Positions 50,916-59,719 of a DNA stretch of 64,000 nucleotides are shown one piece after another. The notes beneath the pieces are model-generated. The model saw only the letters and a list, made by a program, of their open reading frames with translations, was not told where the DNA came from and searched no databases. Numbering within the stretch: position 1 is the stretch's first letter; every line of letters starts with the position of its first letter. The stretch spans positions 1 to 64,000 of the forward strand of contig JAAYFJ010000080.1 in the NCBI GenBank assembly GCA_012728295.1, read 5' to 3'. Both the position numbers and the translations under genes were made by a program. Source of the DNA: Tissierellia bacterium (GTDB taxonomy: Bacteria; Bacillota; Clostridia; Tissierellales; Peptoniphilaceae).

Positions 50916-51617
50916 CTTTTCATTATGTGCTATTAAAGCAATAATTTGCTCTTGTATCAACAACTCTATGGCTTTTTTCCCCAGCTCTAGCATTTCCATT
51001 AATCTTTCCATGGAGAACGGTGACTCCTCACCCGTACCTTGAATCTCAATGAAGTCTCCATTGCCATCCATAACTAAGTTCATATCCACTTGAGCAGCAG
51101 AATCTTGATCATAGCATAGGTCAGCTACCACCTCACCTTTTACAACTCCAACGCTTATGGCAGCCACCTGGTGCGTAATAGGATCTTCTTTTATTAAACC
51201 TTCTTCCAAAAGACTGTCACATGCCATTCTGAGAGCCAGCCAAGCGCCAGTAATTGCTGCAGTTCTAGTTCCCCCATCTGCTTGTAATACATCACAGTCC
51301 ACCCATAGAGTTCGCTCTCCTAGTTTTTTCAAATCTATAGCAGATCTTAGGCTACGACCTATTAGGCGCTGTATCTCTTGGCTTCTTCCATCAACTTTAC
51401 CTCTAGAACTATCTCTGACTTTTCTATTTTGTGTTGAAGCTGGTAACATAGAATATTCAGAAGTAATCCATCCGCTTCCAGTGTCTTTAATAAAATGCGG
51501 CACCTTCTCCTCTACCATTACTGTACATAGCACCTTTGTATTACCAAATTCAGAGATAACCGAGCCTTTGGCATAAGCTGAAACATCTGTTGTAAATAAG
51601 GTATTTCTTTTAATCAT
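50898..51617 (-). CDS. rph: Ribonuclease PH
   Basis: 239-residue phosphorolytic 3'-exonuclease that trims tRNA ends. The core is intact: SGWITSEYSMLPASTQNR, GRSQEIQRLIGRSLRSAID with the phosphate-binding Arg, and LQADGGTRTAAITGA. The N-terminus is unusual: it starts at MIKRNTLFTTDVSAYAKGS and lacks the eight or nine residues (R-x-DGR-x4-LR) that open most RNase PH proteins. No in-frame upstream start exists before a stop nine codons upstream. This may be a natural short form or an N-terminal lesion. Confidence 0.9.
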   Translation of the reverse strand: MIKRNTLFTTDVSAYAKGSVISEFGNTKVLCTVMVEEKVPHFIKDTGSGWITSEYSMLPASTQNRKVRDSSRGKVDGRSQEIQRLIGRSLRSAIDLKKLGERTLWVDCDVLQADGGTRTAAITGAWLALRMACDSLLEEGLIKEDPITHQVAAISVGVVKGEVVADLCYDQDSAAQVDMNLVMDGNGDFIEIQGTGEESPFSMERLMEMLELGKKAIELLIQEQIIALIAHNEKKKLSK

Positions 51618-51633
51618 CTTGCACTTCCAATCA

Positions 51634-52152
51634 TCATTTTTTCATTCCATGCCAAATATATCCACCTGATACAGGATGAATATGGTTTACTACCATAAAA
51701 GCCCTGTCATCATATTCTTTTATTAACTTCTCAATTTTCCTTAAATCTTTGCGGTTAAATACAATTGAAAGTAATTTCCTAGGTCCATCTTTCCCAGTTG
51801 CTTCAATTACCGTAACTCCAAATCTATTTTCTCTTAAGATATCTGCAAGCATATCTGCTTTTTCAGGGGCAATGGTAATTCTTCCTGACAGCAAACCTAA
51901 AGCCAGTTTATTTTCTAAAGTTATACCCAAATAAGTGCCGGCAGAAAAACCTGAACAGTAGGCTATAAAGTACACCGGATTATTAAGTGCGCCCACTATT
52001 TTACCCAATGCCAATACGTAAATACCAACCTCAAAAAAACCAATTATTGATGCTGGTAATTTTCTTCCCTGAACCATCATCAGTGTTTTAATAGTATTTA
52101 AACTCACATCGACAATACGGGAAATAAATATTAATATTGCAATCCCCCACAT
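51634..52152 (-). CDS. DUF2179/DUF5698 membrane protein (UPF0316)
   Basis: 172 residues: three hydrophobic segments in the N-terminal half (about 3-90, with ISRIVDVSLNTIKTLMMVQG), then a soluble DUF2179 domain (about 105-165). Function is not established. The ATG at 52152 with GGAGGG five bases before is preferred over a GTG at 52158. It lies 16 bases upstream of rph. Confidence 0.82.
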   Translation of the reverse strand: MWGIAILIFISRIVDVSLNTIKTLMMVQGRKLPASIIGFFEVGIYVLALGKIVGALNNPVYFIAYCSGFSAGTYLGITLENKLALGLLSGRITIAPEKADMLADILRENRFGVTVIEATGKDGPRKLLSIVFNRKDLRKIEKLIKEYDDRAFMVVNHIHPVSGGYIWHGMKK

Positions 52153-52191
52153 ATTCACCCTCCACTTTCAAGAAACAAATAGCATTATCTA

Positions 52192-53196
52192 TCAGTTGCT
52201 AAAACGTTTCAAAGCTGCATATAGTGCATCTACATCTGGTTCAGACAAAGTTGAACTACATGCACCGTCTAGTAATATAGCTTCACTTCCGTCTGTAACT
52301 TTTCCAATGGGAGTAATGTTAATTCCCACTTCATTTGCTTTTGCAATAAATCCATCACTATCTTTTGAATCCATGATAATAATCATAGAGCCTGATGAAA
52401 TAAGTTGCAGTGGATCAACGCCTGGATAATGGTCTAGTAACCTTTTTGTCTCATCTAAGATAGGAATACTGTCTTTGACAATTTCAATTCCTCTCCCCGT
52501 TGCTTCAGATGCCTCCCATATAGCACCTAGTAGTCCACCTTCTGTAATGTCATGCATATATTTAGCACCATGACGAACGGCCAATATTCCTTCTTTTACT
52601 ACAGAAATGTGTTCGTCTAGCATAGAAAGCTTGGCTCTATCATCAGCGCTTAGCAGTTTTTCTAATTCTGATTTATGTTCTGCTGATAGTATCCACGAAC
52701 CTTCCAAAGCTGCCCATTTGCTCATGAGCACAACATCGCCCGCCTTTACATCTTCCGTTCGCAACCTGTTAGATTTTGAAATGCGTCCAATGGCAGTTGT
52801 GATTAGAGTTATACGATTTACAGCATTTGTTACCTCTGTATGACCACCGATTATGGAAACATTTAGCTTTTCGCATTCCCCATTCATCTGTTTCATGATA
52901 TCGAATAGCATTTCCTCCGTGGTACCTTCAGGCAAAAGCATGGTTACTAACAACCCCACAGGCTCTGCCCCTGCAGTTGCTATGTCATTGCAGCTAATAT
53001 GAACTGCAAGTTTTCCAATATCACGGCTGGTCCCAGTTATAGGATCAACACTTAATATGCAAAGTTCTTCACCAAAATCTATTTTAGCTGTGTCTTCTCC
53101 AATAGAAGGCATACCCCATATGTCGTCTCTCTTGTGTTTTAACGCAGGAAATACCACTTGCTGAAGAACGCTATTTGGAACTTTCCCAATCTTCAT
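52192..53196 (-). CDS. AIR synthase-related (HypE-like) ATP-binding protein
   Basis: 334 residues with the PurM/HypE fold: an N-terminal ATP-binding half (SIGEDTAKIDF, then ILSVDPITGTSRDIGKLAVH and NDIATAGAEPVGLLVTMLLP) and a C-terminal half (MHDITEGGLLGAIWEASEAT, then SGSMIIIMDSKDS). It lacks the C-terminal Pro-Arg-x-Cys carried by true HypE, ending instead in DALYAALKRFSN, and no other hyp genes are near. It is therefore a stand-alone paralogue of unknown activity. GAAGGTGAG precedes the ATG, and a strong hairpin lies just upstream. Confidence 0.85.
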   Translation of the reverse strand: MKIGKVPNSVLQQVVFPALKHKRDDIWGMPSIGEDTAKIDFGEELCILSVDPITGTSRDIGKLAVHISCNDIATAGAEPVGLLVTMLLPEGTTEEMLFDIMKQMNGECEKLNVSIIGGHTEVTNAVNRITLITTAIGRISKSNRLRTEDVKAGDVVLMSKWAALEGSWILSAEHKSELEKLLSADDRAKLSMLDEHISVVKEGILAVRHGAKYMHDITEGGLLGAIWEASEATGRGIEIVKDSIPILDETKRLLDHYPGVDPLQLISSGSMIIIMDSKDSDGFIAKANEVGINITPIGKVTDGSEAILLDGACSSTLSEPDVDALYAALKRFSN

Positions 53197-53214
53197 TTAC
53201 TCACCTTCCCTATG

Positions 53215-53246
53215 CCTTAGAGAGATGGCACGCCATCCCTCTAAGG
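53215..53246. other. Strong hairpin just upstream of the AIR synthase-like gene
   Basis: 15-bp arms (53215-53229 and 53232-53246; CCTTAGAGAGATGGC against GCCATCCCTCTAAGG) with one mismatch and a two-base loop. No U run follows on either strand. It lies 18 bases before the start codon of the downstream minus-strand gene. Confidence 0.6.
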
Positions 53247-53305
53247 TTCATTTATTAGAGAATACACTGTATTAATTCGTTAATTGTAAGTTGAATATTA
53301 GTATG

Positions 53306-54097
53306 TTATTTTGATTTGATAATCTCTGCAGATTCAATTACTACGTCTTTTAGAGGTTTATCAGCTTGATCTTTTTCAACTTTCGCAATGGCATCTACTA
53401 CATCCATACCATCCACAACCTGACCAAAAACAGTATGCTTTCCATCTAGCCAGAAAGCTCCACCTAATTCCTCATACGCCTCTACAACCTCATTAGGATA
53501 GCCCTTAGCTTCTCCAGCCTCTTTCATTTGTCCAATAATGTCTTTAGAAACAGGAGCACCTTGAACTACGAAAAACTGACTTCCGTTTGTGCTAGGACCA
53601 GCGTTTGCCATTGATAACGCACCCCTAAGGTTTCTGTATTCAATACTTACCTCATCTTCAAAAGGAGTTCCCCAAATACTTTCTCCTCCACGTCCAGTAC
53701 CTGTAGGGTCTCCACCTTGAATCATAAAGCCATCTATAACTCTATGGAAGATTACACCATTATAATATCCTTTTTCTATGTGTGTTTTAAAGTTCTCTAC
53801 AGTTTTTGGAGCTGCATTTGGAAACAATCTAAATACAATATCCCCCATAGATGTGTGTAATACCGCTAATTCCTCTCCTGCTACAGGAGCTTTTAACTGA
53901 TCAAAATTCATTTTTTCCTCCTTAGATATTTCATCATTATCTTTGCTTTCTTCTTTTGAATTGTCTTCTTTATTTTCCTCAGCATTTGCCTCTGTCTCAG
54001 CGGGAACCTGCTCTCCAGTGTTTTTATCTGATTCAACATTGTTTCCACAACTCGTAAGGATTAATGCCATCATAATGAAAATCAAAAACTTTTTCAT
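53306..54097 (-). CDS. Cyclophilin-type peptidyl-prolyl isomerase lipoprotein
   Basis: 263 residues. A lipoprotein signal (about 1-17, LILTSCGNN with the lipid-modified Cys at 17) is followed by a Glu/Lys/Asn-rich linker (about 20-65) and a cyclophilin domain (about 75-260) with [57 protein letters not shown] and [17 protein letters not shown]. It catalyses prolyl isomerisation at the outer face of the membrane. CAGGAGGTAG precedes the ATG. Confidence 0.93.
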   Translation of the reverse strand: MKKFLIFIMMALILTSCGNNVESDKNTGEQVPAETEANAEENKEDNSKEESKDNDEISKEEKMNFDQLKAPVAGEELAVLHTSMGDIVFRLFPNAAPKTVENFKTHIEKGYYNGVIFHRVIDGFMIQGGDPTGTGRGGESIWGTPFEDEVSIEYRNLRGALSMANAGPSTNGSQFFVVQGAPVSKDIIGQMKEAGEAKGYPNEVVEAYEELGGAFWLDGKHTVFGQVVDGMDVVDAIAKVEKDQADKPLKDVVIESAEIIKSK

Positions 54098-54264
54098 ATA
54101 TCTACCTCCTGATTTGTTGATGCAATAATATTTTTTCTTATAGTTGAATATTATATAACCATCTCTTTAGTTTAATACAAATACACCCATTTCGTCTAGT
54201 ATTAAAGTTGCTGTTTTAATAAAATCCTGCGATTATCTGTATTGTAATAATAATTTTTTACTCC

Positions 54265-55626
54265 CTAAGCTACCTTTAACTCCTCAGCCTTCATGGTTTT
54301 ATTCAACACAGGTTTAAACAATATTATATTTACTATGCCTTTAAAAACAGACGATATGGCAATGGCCATCCAAACTCCATTTACATCAAAGTGTCTAATT
54401 AATAGAAATGCCATAGGTAGGCGCATAATGTTAAATATAACAGCTACGGCAGAAGATATTTCAGACCTTCCTATTCCGCTAAATGCCCCTTCGTTCCCCA
54501 GTTCCAAATTCATAAATATATGAGATGACCCAACTATTCTCAAGTATGAAATACCTGCCACAACAGCCAGTGCATCATGGGGGAAAAAGGTTTTCATAAT
54601 AGGAACTGCACCTAGTACTAAGAATAAAGTTCCAATTAGCCCAAAAAATCCTATGAAATACATTGAACTCTTATAGCTATACCACAATCTGTCTTTCAAT
54701 CTAGCTCCAAAGTTTTGCCCAATATATGTGGATATAGCCACTGCTATTCCTTCTGCGGTCATCCATGATACCGACTCTATCTGTTGTCCAGCTACGAATA
54801 CCGCAACTTCCAAATCTCCAAAACCTGCAACTATTCTCGTTAGAATAATACTTACTATTCCGTGAACTCCAATTTGAAAAAATACAGGTAATCCAACTCT
54901 TGTTATATATTTAAAATACTTGAATTCAATTTTTTCTTTCCAAGCAATCCCAGAGAAAATTGCTCCTCGTTTAGTTCCTATTATTAAAAACAACACAAAT
55001 ACTACAAATTGCGCAAACACCGTGGCATATGCTGCCCCCATAACCCCCATAGCAGGTATGGGTCCGATTCCAAAGATGAGAACTGGGTCTAGGAAAATAT
55101 TAATTATCAGCCCTACGGAACTTATTTGAAATGGGGTAACACTATCCCCTTCGCTATTTAGCATATTTCCCAGCAGTGGGTTAAAGAAAAAAAGCCACAA
55201 CCCTAGGGTGATTATTTTTAGATAAGCTTCGGCATCAGCAATAATACTAGGGCTATTCAAGTTAAAAAATCCAATAACTTCACTGCGAAAAAACCACATC
55301 AACAAGCTATATGCTAAACATATAAATGCATTGAGAATTATTCCATGTCTGGCAAAAGACAACGCCCTATCCCTTTTTCCAGCACCTATGGACTGGGCTA
55401 TTCCCACTCCTGAACCAACTCTAGAAATAGCTACCAAAGACATACCAAACCATGTGATATATGAGTTAGTTCCTGCAGATGCCATAGCATCTGCACTCAA
55501 TCTTCCTAGCCACAATGTATCGGTTAAATTATATGCTATTTGAATAAAAGCCGTTGCCATTAAAGGCACTGACAATTTAAATAAGCCTTTAAAAATAGGT
55601 CCTTCAGTTAACTGAACCTTTTTCAT
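54265..55626 (-). CDS. MATE family efflux transporter
   Basis: 453-residue membrane protein with about twelve segments and the internal duplication of MATE transporters. The first helix has PLMATAFIQIAYNLTDTLWLG; the second half repeats the pattern (LPVFFQIGVHGIVSIILTRI). Na+- or H+-driven drug/metabolite export is the family role; the substrate is unknown. It begins immediately after the map stop, in the TPR-map-MATE unit. Confidence 0.9.
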   Translation of the reverse strand: MKKVQLTEGPIFKGLFKLSVPLMATAFIQIAYNLTDTLWLGRLSADAMASAGTNSYITWFGMSLVAISRVGSGVGIAQSIGAGKRDRALSFARHGIILNAFICLAYSLLMWFFRSEVIGFFNLNSPSIIADAEAYLKIITLGLWLFFFNPLLGNMLNSEGDSVTPFQISSVGLIINIFLDPVLIFGIGPIPAMGVMGAAYATVFAQFVVFVLFLIIGTKRGAIFSGIAWKEKIEFKYFKYITRVGLPVFFQIGVHGIVSIILTRIVAGFGDLEVAVFVAGQQIESVSWMTAEGIAVAISTYIGQNFGARLKDRLWYSYKSSMYFIGFFGLIGTLFLVLGAVPIMKTFFPHDALAVVAGISYLRIVGSSHIFMNLELGNEGAFSGIGRSEISSAVAVIFNIMRLPMAFLLIRHFDVNGVWMAIAISSVFKGIVNIILFKPVLNKTMKAEELKVA

Positions 55627-56385
55627 CTATCTTAGCTCTCCCTGATCTGTTAGTATTATGGGCCCATTTTCAGTAATAGCTATGGTGTGTTCATATTGAG
55701 CAGATCTTTTGCCATCTGCTGTCCTAGCTGTCCAACCGTTGCCATCTATAGTAAGTCTAAATGTCCCCATATTAATCATCGGCTCCACAGTGAATACCAT
55801 TCCCTCAGTAAGCCTAATACCTCTTCCCGGCATCCCATAGTGTAGCACCTGAGGATCCTCGTGAATATTTTTACCTATGCCATGACCAACAAACTCTCTC
55901 ACAACAGAAAACCCCGCTGCTTCAGCATGTTTTTGAATGGCATGACCCACATCACCTAAGCGATTTCCTACAATCGCCTGTTCTATGCCTTTATACATAC
56001 TTTCCTTGGTAACTTCCATAAGACGTTTGCTCTCATCATCGATATTTCCCACTGCATAGCTCCAAGCAGAATCAGCCAACCAACCATTATAGTTAACAAC
56101 CATATCTATGGTTACAATATCGCCATCCTTTAGCAAATCCTCTCTTGGAAAACCATGGCATATTTCATCATTAACCGATGCACAAGTAGCATAAGGATAT
56201 CCCATGTAGCCTTTTTGCTCCGCTGTTGCACCTCTTGAAGCCAAATATTCATCAACCCATGTGTCTATTTCTAAGGTTGAAATTCCAGGCACTATTAATT
56301 CTTTTAAATGATGATGCACATCTACTAGAATATTTGCTGCTTCTTGCATTTTTTGTATTTGTTCAGCTGTCTTTATTATGACCAT
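55627..56385 (-). CDS. map: Methionine aminopeptidase, type I
   Basis: 252 residues. The metal ligands of the pita-bread fold are visible: DIVTIDMVVNYNGWLADSAW (two Asp), FVGHGIGKNIHEDPQ (His), EGMVFTVEPMINMG (Glu) and a final QYEHTIAIT (Glu). No N-terminal SEC-C zinc extension. The ATG at 56385 has GGAGG at good spacing; an in-frame TTG precedes it at 56388. The start overlaps the TPR gene end by 23 bases. Confidence 0.95.
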   Translation of the reverse strand: MVIIKTAEQIQKMQEAANILVDVHHHLKELIVPGISTLEIDTWVDEYLASRGATAEQKGYMGYPYATCASVNDEICHGFPREDLLKDGDIVTIDMVVNYNGWLADSAWSYAVGNIDDESKRLMEVTKESMYKGIEQAIVGNRLGDVGHAIQKHAEAAGFSVVREFVGHGIGKNIHEDPQVLHYGMPGRGIRLTEGMVFTVEPMINMGTFRLTIDGNGWTARTADGKRSAQYEHTIAITENGPIILTDQGELR

Positions 56386-57295
56386 CAATATCCTCCTGAT
56401 CTAATCTTCTAATTATTTCAGCATAGACGTTTTCCACATCGGGATCATTCTCCATCCAATGCTTTGCTTCCGTATTCAAAGAGATACATTTTAGCATTGC
56501 TTCAATACCATCTTCAACCCTCTCCTGTCGCAAGAGAGCACAAGATAAATTATACCATAAAGTATCTGCTTTAGGATGATTTTGCAACCCCCTTCTGATA
56601 ATACTCTCTGCTAAATCAAATTTTTCGTCTTCATTGTATATTGCAGACATATTTAAATAAGTTATCGCCCTATCGTTTATCTTAATTGCCTGTTCATAGG
56701 CTTCCAACGCTTTTGATTTATCCCCTAATCTATGCAATACAACCCCTAGATTATACCATGCCCTACCGTATGTAGGGCAAACCTCTAAACTATTTCTAAT
56801 GCAGAAAATAGCATCTTCGTAATGTCCCAACTCTTCATAGGTCGCTCCTAAGTCGTTCCAAGCAACATGATCTCCAGGAGCTAATTCAACTGTTTTTTTG
56901 AAGTATTTCAATGCCTTATCTTTATCTCCCATTTGGTCATAAATATGTCCACCGTAATAATATGCCCTGTGATAATCTGAGTCCTTGGAAATAGCCTTGT
57001 CATAATAGCTAGCAATCTCCTCCAATGGCCTCGCTATCCTTTCAGCTGTATAGGCCAATCCATAATAAGCACCAGATTCATTAGGAGCAATTCTTATTAG
57101 TTCTTTATATAGAGTAAAAGCCTCTTGGTCTCTGTCTAATTTTGCTAATAATTCAGCTTTATCATATCCCGATTCCAACACTTCTTCAACAGATGAAGCC
57201 AATATATACGCTTTATCATAGGCTAATATCGCCTCTTCATAGTTACCTAAAAACAATAGGTCCCTAGCGTTACCTATCAATTCTTTATAATTCAT
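56363..57295 (-). CDS. Tetratricopeptide repeat protein
   Basis: 310 residues made of about eight tandem TPR units; clear copies are YYGGHIYDQMGDKDKALKYF (about 113-132), AWNDLGATYEELGHYEDAIF and AWYNLGVVLHRLGDKSKALE. There is no signal peptide or other domain. It probably acts as a protein-interaction scaffold; partner unknown. GGGGAGATAAG precedes the ATG. Co-transcribed with map by overlap. Confidence 0.88.
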   Translation of the reverse strand: MNYKELIGNARDLLFLGNYEEAILAYDKAYILASSVEEVLESGYDKAELLAKLDRDQEAFTLYKELIRIAPNESGAYYGLAYTAERIARPLEEIASYYDKAISKDSDYHRAYYYGGHIYDQMGDKDKALKYFKKTVELAPGDHVAWNDLGATYEELGHYEDAIFCIRNSLEVCPTYGRAWYNLGVVLHRLGDKSKALEAYEQAIKINDRAITYLNMSAIYNEDEKFDLAESIIRRGLQNHPKADTLWYNLSCALLRQERVEDGIEAMLKCISLNTEAKHWMENDPDVENVYAEIIRRLDQEDIDGHNKDS

Positions 57296-57392
57296 CTTAT
57301 CTCCCCTTTAATATGATTAAGTTTATCATAAAGATAAAATAAATAGTAGTATATTGCAGATCGGTTTAATAATAATGACTTTCAGTTTTTTG

Positions 57393-57450
57393 TTGACAAA
57401 GACGGAGTTAATATATACAATAATAATCAACGTATGAACATATGCTCATA
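57393..57450 (+). promoter_or_regulatory. Promoter and SmtB/ArsR-type operator of the metal ATPase gene
   Basis: TTGACA (57393-57398), 17-base spacer, TACAAT (57416-57421). Directly downstream, at 57433-57450, is the near-palindrome TATGAACATATGCTCATA, whose core TGAACATATGCTCA matches its own reverse complement at 12 of 14 positions and resembles ArsR/SmtB/CadC operators. Its position at the transcription start suits repression relieved by metal. No ArsR-type gene is adjacent. Confidence 0.6.
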
Positions 57451-57464
57451 TAAGGGGGTGTACT

Positions 57465-59693
57465 ATGAAATTAAATGTTCATGGCATAGATTGCGCCCAT
57501 TGCGCAGCTAAGATAGAGTCGGAAATATGTAAATTGCCTAATGTATTACAAGGCAGAGTAAGCTTTTTGCAAGAGTCCATAACTGTCAGCCTAGACAGTG
57601 AAATTAACGAAGAAGTAGTATATGATGAAATAGTAGAATTGGTAAAAAAAATTGAACCAGGGGCTAAAATAGAATATCCTTCTACCCATATTCCTAATCA
57701 TCATTGCAATATGTTTTCAGAGTCTCATTCCATAAAAGACAGTCATTTTCACTCATTACAACATGATGGTAGTTGCTGTTGTGATAGTAGTTGCCACGAG
57801 GACCATAGTTTTAATATATTCAAGCATAGCCTTTCCAAAATAAGACTTAAATTAGATCGTGTAACTTTAGAACAGTATTTATATATATCTGGGATAATTT
57901 TGTGGGGTTTTGGTTTTTTAGTCCCTAGTAAATATAGTATTTATTTATATGTCTTGGCTTACGTACTTATAAGCTATGAAATAATAATAAAAGCTTTTCA
58001 AAAACTGTTTTCTGGAAACGCACTAGATGAAAGCATGCTTATGACAGTTGCTTCTATTGGAGCATTTATTATTGGCGAAGTTCACGAAGGACTTGCTGTA
58101 ATGACACTTTTTAAAGTTGGTGAAATGCTTGAAGACAAAGCTGTAGAAAGGTCAAAGGCTTCTTTGAAAAACTTATTGGAGCTTCAACCTGATAAATGTG
58201 TGATTGAATCAAATAATCAGTGGATAAACGTAAATGCAAAGGATGTAAAACCAGGTACTTTAATAATGTTAAGACCTGGAGATAAGGCTGGGCTTGATGG
58301 CATTATAGAAACTGGCTCAACTTTTGTAGACAACTCGGCTTTAACTGGAGAGAGTGTTCCCATATCCGTAGGAGTAGGCGATGAGATATTGGCTGGCATG
58401 ACTAATGCCGATAGCTTAATTTACTATAAAAGCACCAAGGATTATGATAACTCTGCTGTAGCAAAGCTATTGACAATGATTCAAAATGCCATGGATGGCA
58501 AGGCTAAAATAGAAAGATTTGTAACAAGATTCTCAAAGGTCTTTACTCCTGTAGTACTTTCTTTAGCTGGAATTATTGCCTTTATCGTGCCTTTGATTAA
58601 ATGCGAACCTATGATTGCTTGGATCTATAGGGCACTTACCTTTTTAGTAATATCTTGCCCTTGTGCCATGGTTCTATCCATTCCTCTGGCCTATTTTTCA
58701 GGAATTGGCGCCGCCTCTAAAAGGGGAATATTAGTTAAAGGCGGTCAGTTCTTTGACAAACTATCTAAAGCGAATACTTTTGTTTTCGATAAGACAGGAA
58801 CTCTTACTACAGGTATCTTTACGGTAGACAGAATCGTTCCTGAGCATGGGTTTACAGAAGAAGATGTGCTATTCATAGCTGCAGCTGGAGAGGCTACATC
58901 AACTCACCCTCTTGCAAGAGCTATTGTGGATACATATGGTCCACACAAAACTCTACCAACAGTATACGATGCAAAGAATTTACCTGGAAAAGGAATTTCC
59001 TTTACACTTAATGATAATTTGTTTTTCTTAGGAAGCTGGAAATTAATGGATGAGCTTGGGCACAATATGATATATGAACCAGATAAGACATCTATGTTTT
59101 TAGCAACAAAGGATTATCCTGTGGGAATTATCTATCTAATAGACGATATTAAAGTTGATGCAAAGGAGTTAATATCGAAATTAAACTCCCACGGAAAAAG
59201 GACAATATTGCTTTCAGGGGACAGAGAAGAATCTGTGGCCCGTGTTGCAAACTCGCTAGGAATTACTGAGTGGGGTGGCGATCTTTATCCCGAAGATAAA
59301 TTAGAGCGTATTAGTGCTCTAAAAAATAAACGCCATGTTGTGGCTTTTATAGGAGATGGGATAAATGACGGTCCGGCTATGGCTCAAAGCCATGTAGGTA
59401 TTGCAATGGGCTCAGTTGGCTCTGCAGGAACTATAGAGGTTGCCGATTTCGTAATAATGGGCGACAATATGGTAAAAGTGGGAGAAGCTTACGATATCTC
59501 CCGTAAAACCGAGCTTATAATTAAAGAAAACCTATGGTTTATACTATCGATTAAATTCGGCTTCCTGACTCTTGGAGCTCTCGGATTAACAAATGTTTGG
59601 ATGGCGGTGTTCGCTGATGTGGGGGTCGCACTATTAGCTGTATTAAATAGCAGCAGATTGCTGAAATATTCCAATAAAAAACTCGGAGATTAA
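57465..59693 (+). CDS. Heavy-metal P1B-type ATPase (Zn/Cd/Pb exporter, CadA/ZntA-like)
   Basis: 742 residues. N-terminal HMA domain (1-65) with the metal pair GIDCAHCAAK (C10, C13), then a Cys/His-rich linker (about 80-125, with SCCCDSSCHEDH). Eight membrane segments are expected, with the ion motif SCPCAMVLSIP (about 397-401). The soluble motifs are TGES (about 289), phosphorylation DKTGTLTTG (about 441) and GDGINDGPA (about 629), plus a His-Pro pair in THPLARAI. The CPC motif and linker suggest Zn/Cd/Pb rather than Cu, by inference. The terminator overlaps the stop codon. The upstream operator suggests metal-inducible expression. Confidence 0.93.
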   Translation: MKLNVHGIDCAHCAAKIESEICKLPNVLQGRVSFLQESITVSLDSEINEEVVYDEIVELVKKIEPGAKIEYPSTHIPNHHCNMFSESHSIKDSHFHSLQHDGSCCCDSSCHEDHSFNIFKHSLSKIRLKLDRVTLEQYLYISGIILWGFGFLVPSKYSIYLYVLAYVLISYEIIIKAFQKLFSGNALDESMLMTVASIGAFIIGEVHEGLAVMTLFKVGEMLEDKAVERSKASLKNLLELQPDKCVIESNNQWINVNAKDVKPGTLIMLRPGDKAGLDGIIETGSTFVDNSALTGESVPISVGVGDEILAGMTNADSLIYYKSTKDYDNSAVAKLLTMIQNAMDGKAKIERFVTRFSKVFTPVVLSLAGIIAFIVPLIKCEPMIAWIYRALTFLVISCPCAMVLSIPLAYFSGIGAASKRGILVKGGQFFDKLSKANTFVFDKTGTLTTGIFTVDRIVPEHGFTEEDVLFIAAAGEATSTHPLARAIVDTYGPHKTLPTVYDAKNLPGKGISFTLNDNLFFLGSWKLMDELGHNMIYEPDKTSMFLATKDYPVGIIYLIDDIKVDAKELISKLNSHGKRTILLSGDREESVARVANSLGITEWGGDLYPEDKLERISALKNKRHVVAFIGDGINDGPAMAQSHVGIAMGSVGSAGTIEVADFVIMGDNMVKVGEAYDISRKTELIIKENLWFILSIKFGFLTLGALGLTNVWMAVFADVGVALLAVLNSSRLLKYSNKKLGD

Positions 59694-59710
59694 CTCTCCG
59701 AGTTTTATTG
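59681..59710 (+). terminator. Terminator overlapping the ATPase stop codon
   Basis: 9-bp stem ACTCGGAGA / TCTCCGAGT with the loop containing the TAA stop, followed by TTTATT. Confidence 0.75.
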
Positions 59711-59719
59711 ATTTGCATT

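Noticed and set aside
52192-53196. SelD (selenophosphate synthetase)
   Set aside because: The N-terminal Cys/Sec-Gly-Cys-Lys active-site region of SelD is absent; HypE/PurM-like is a better fit.
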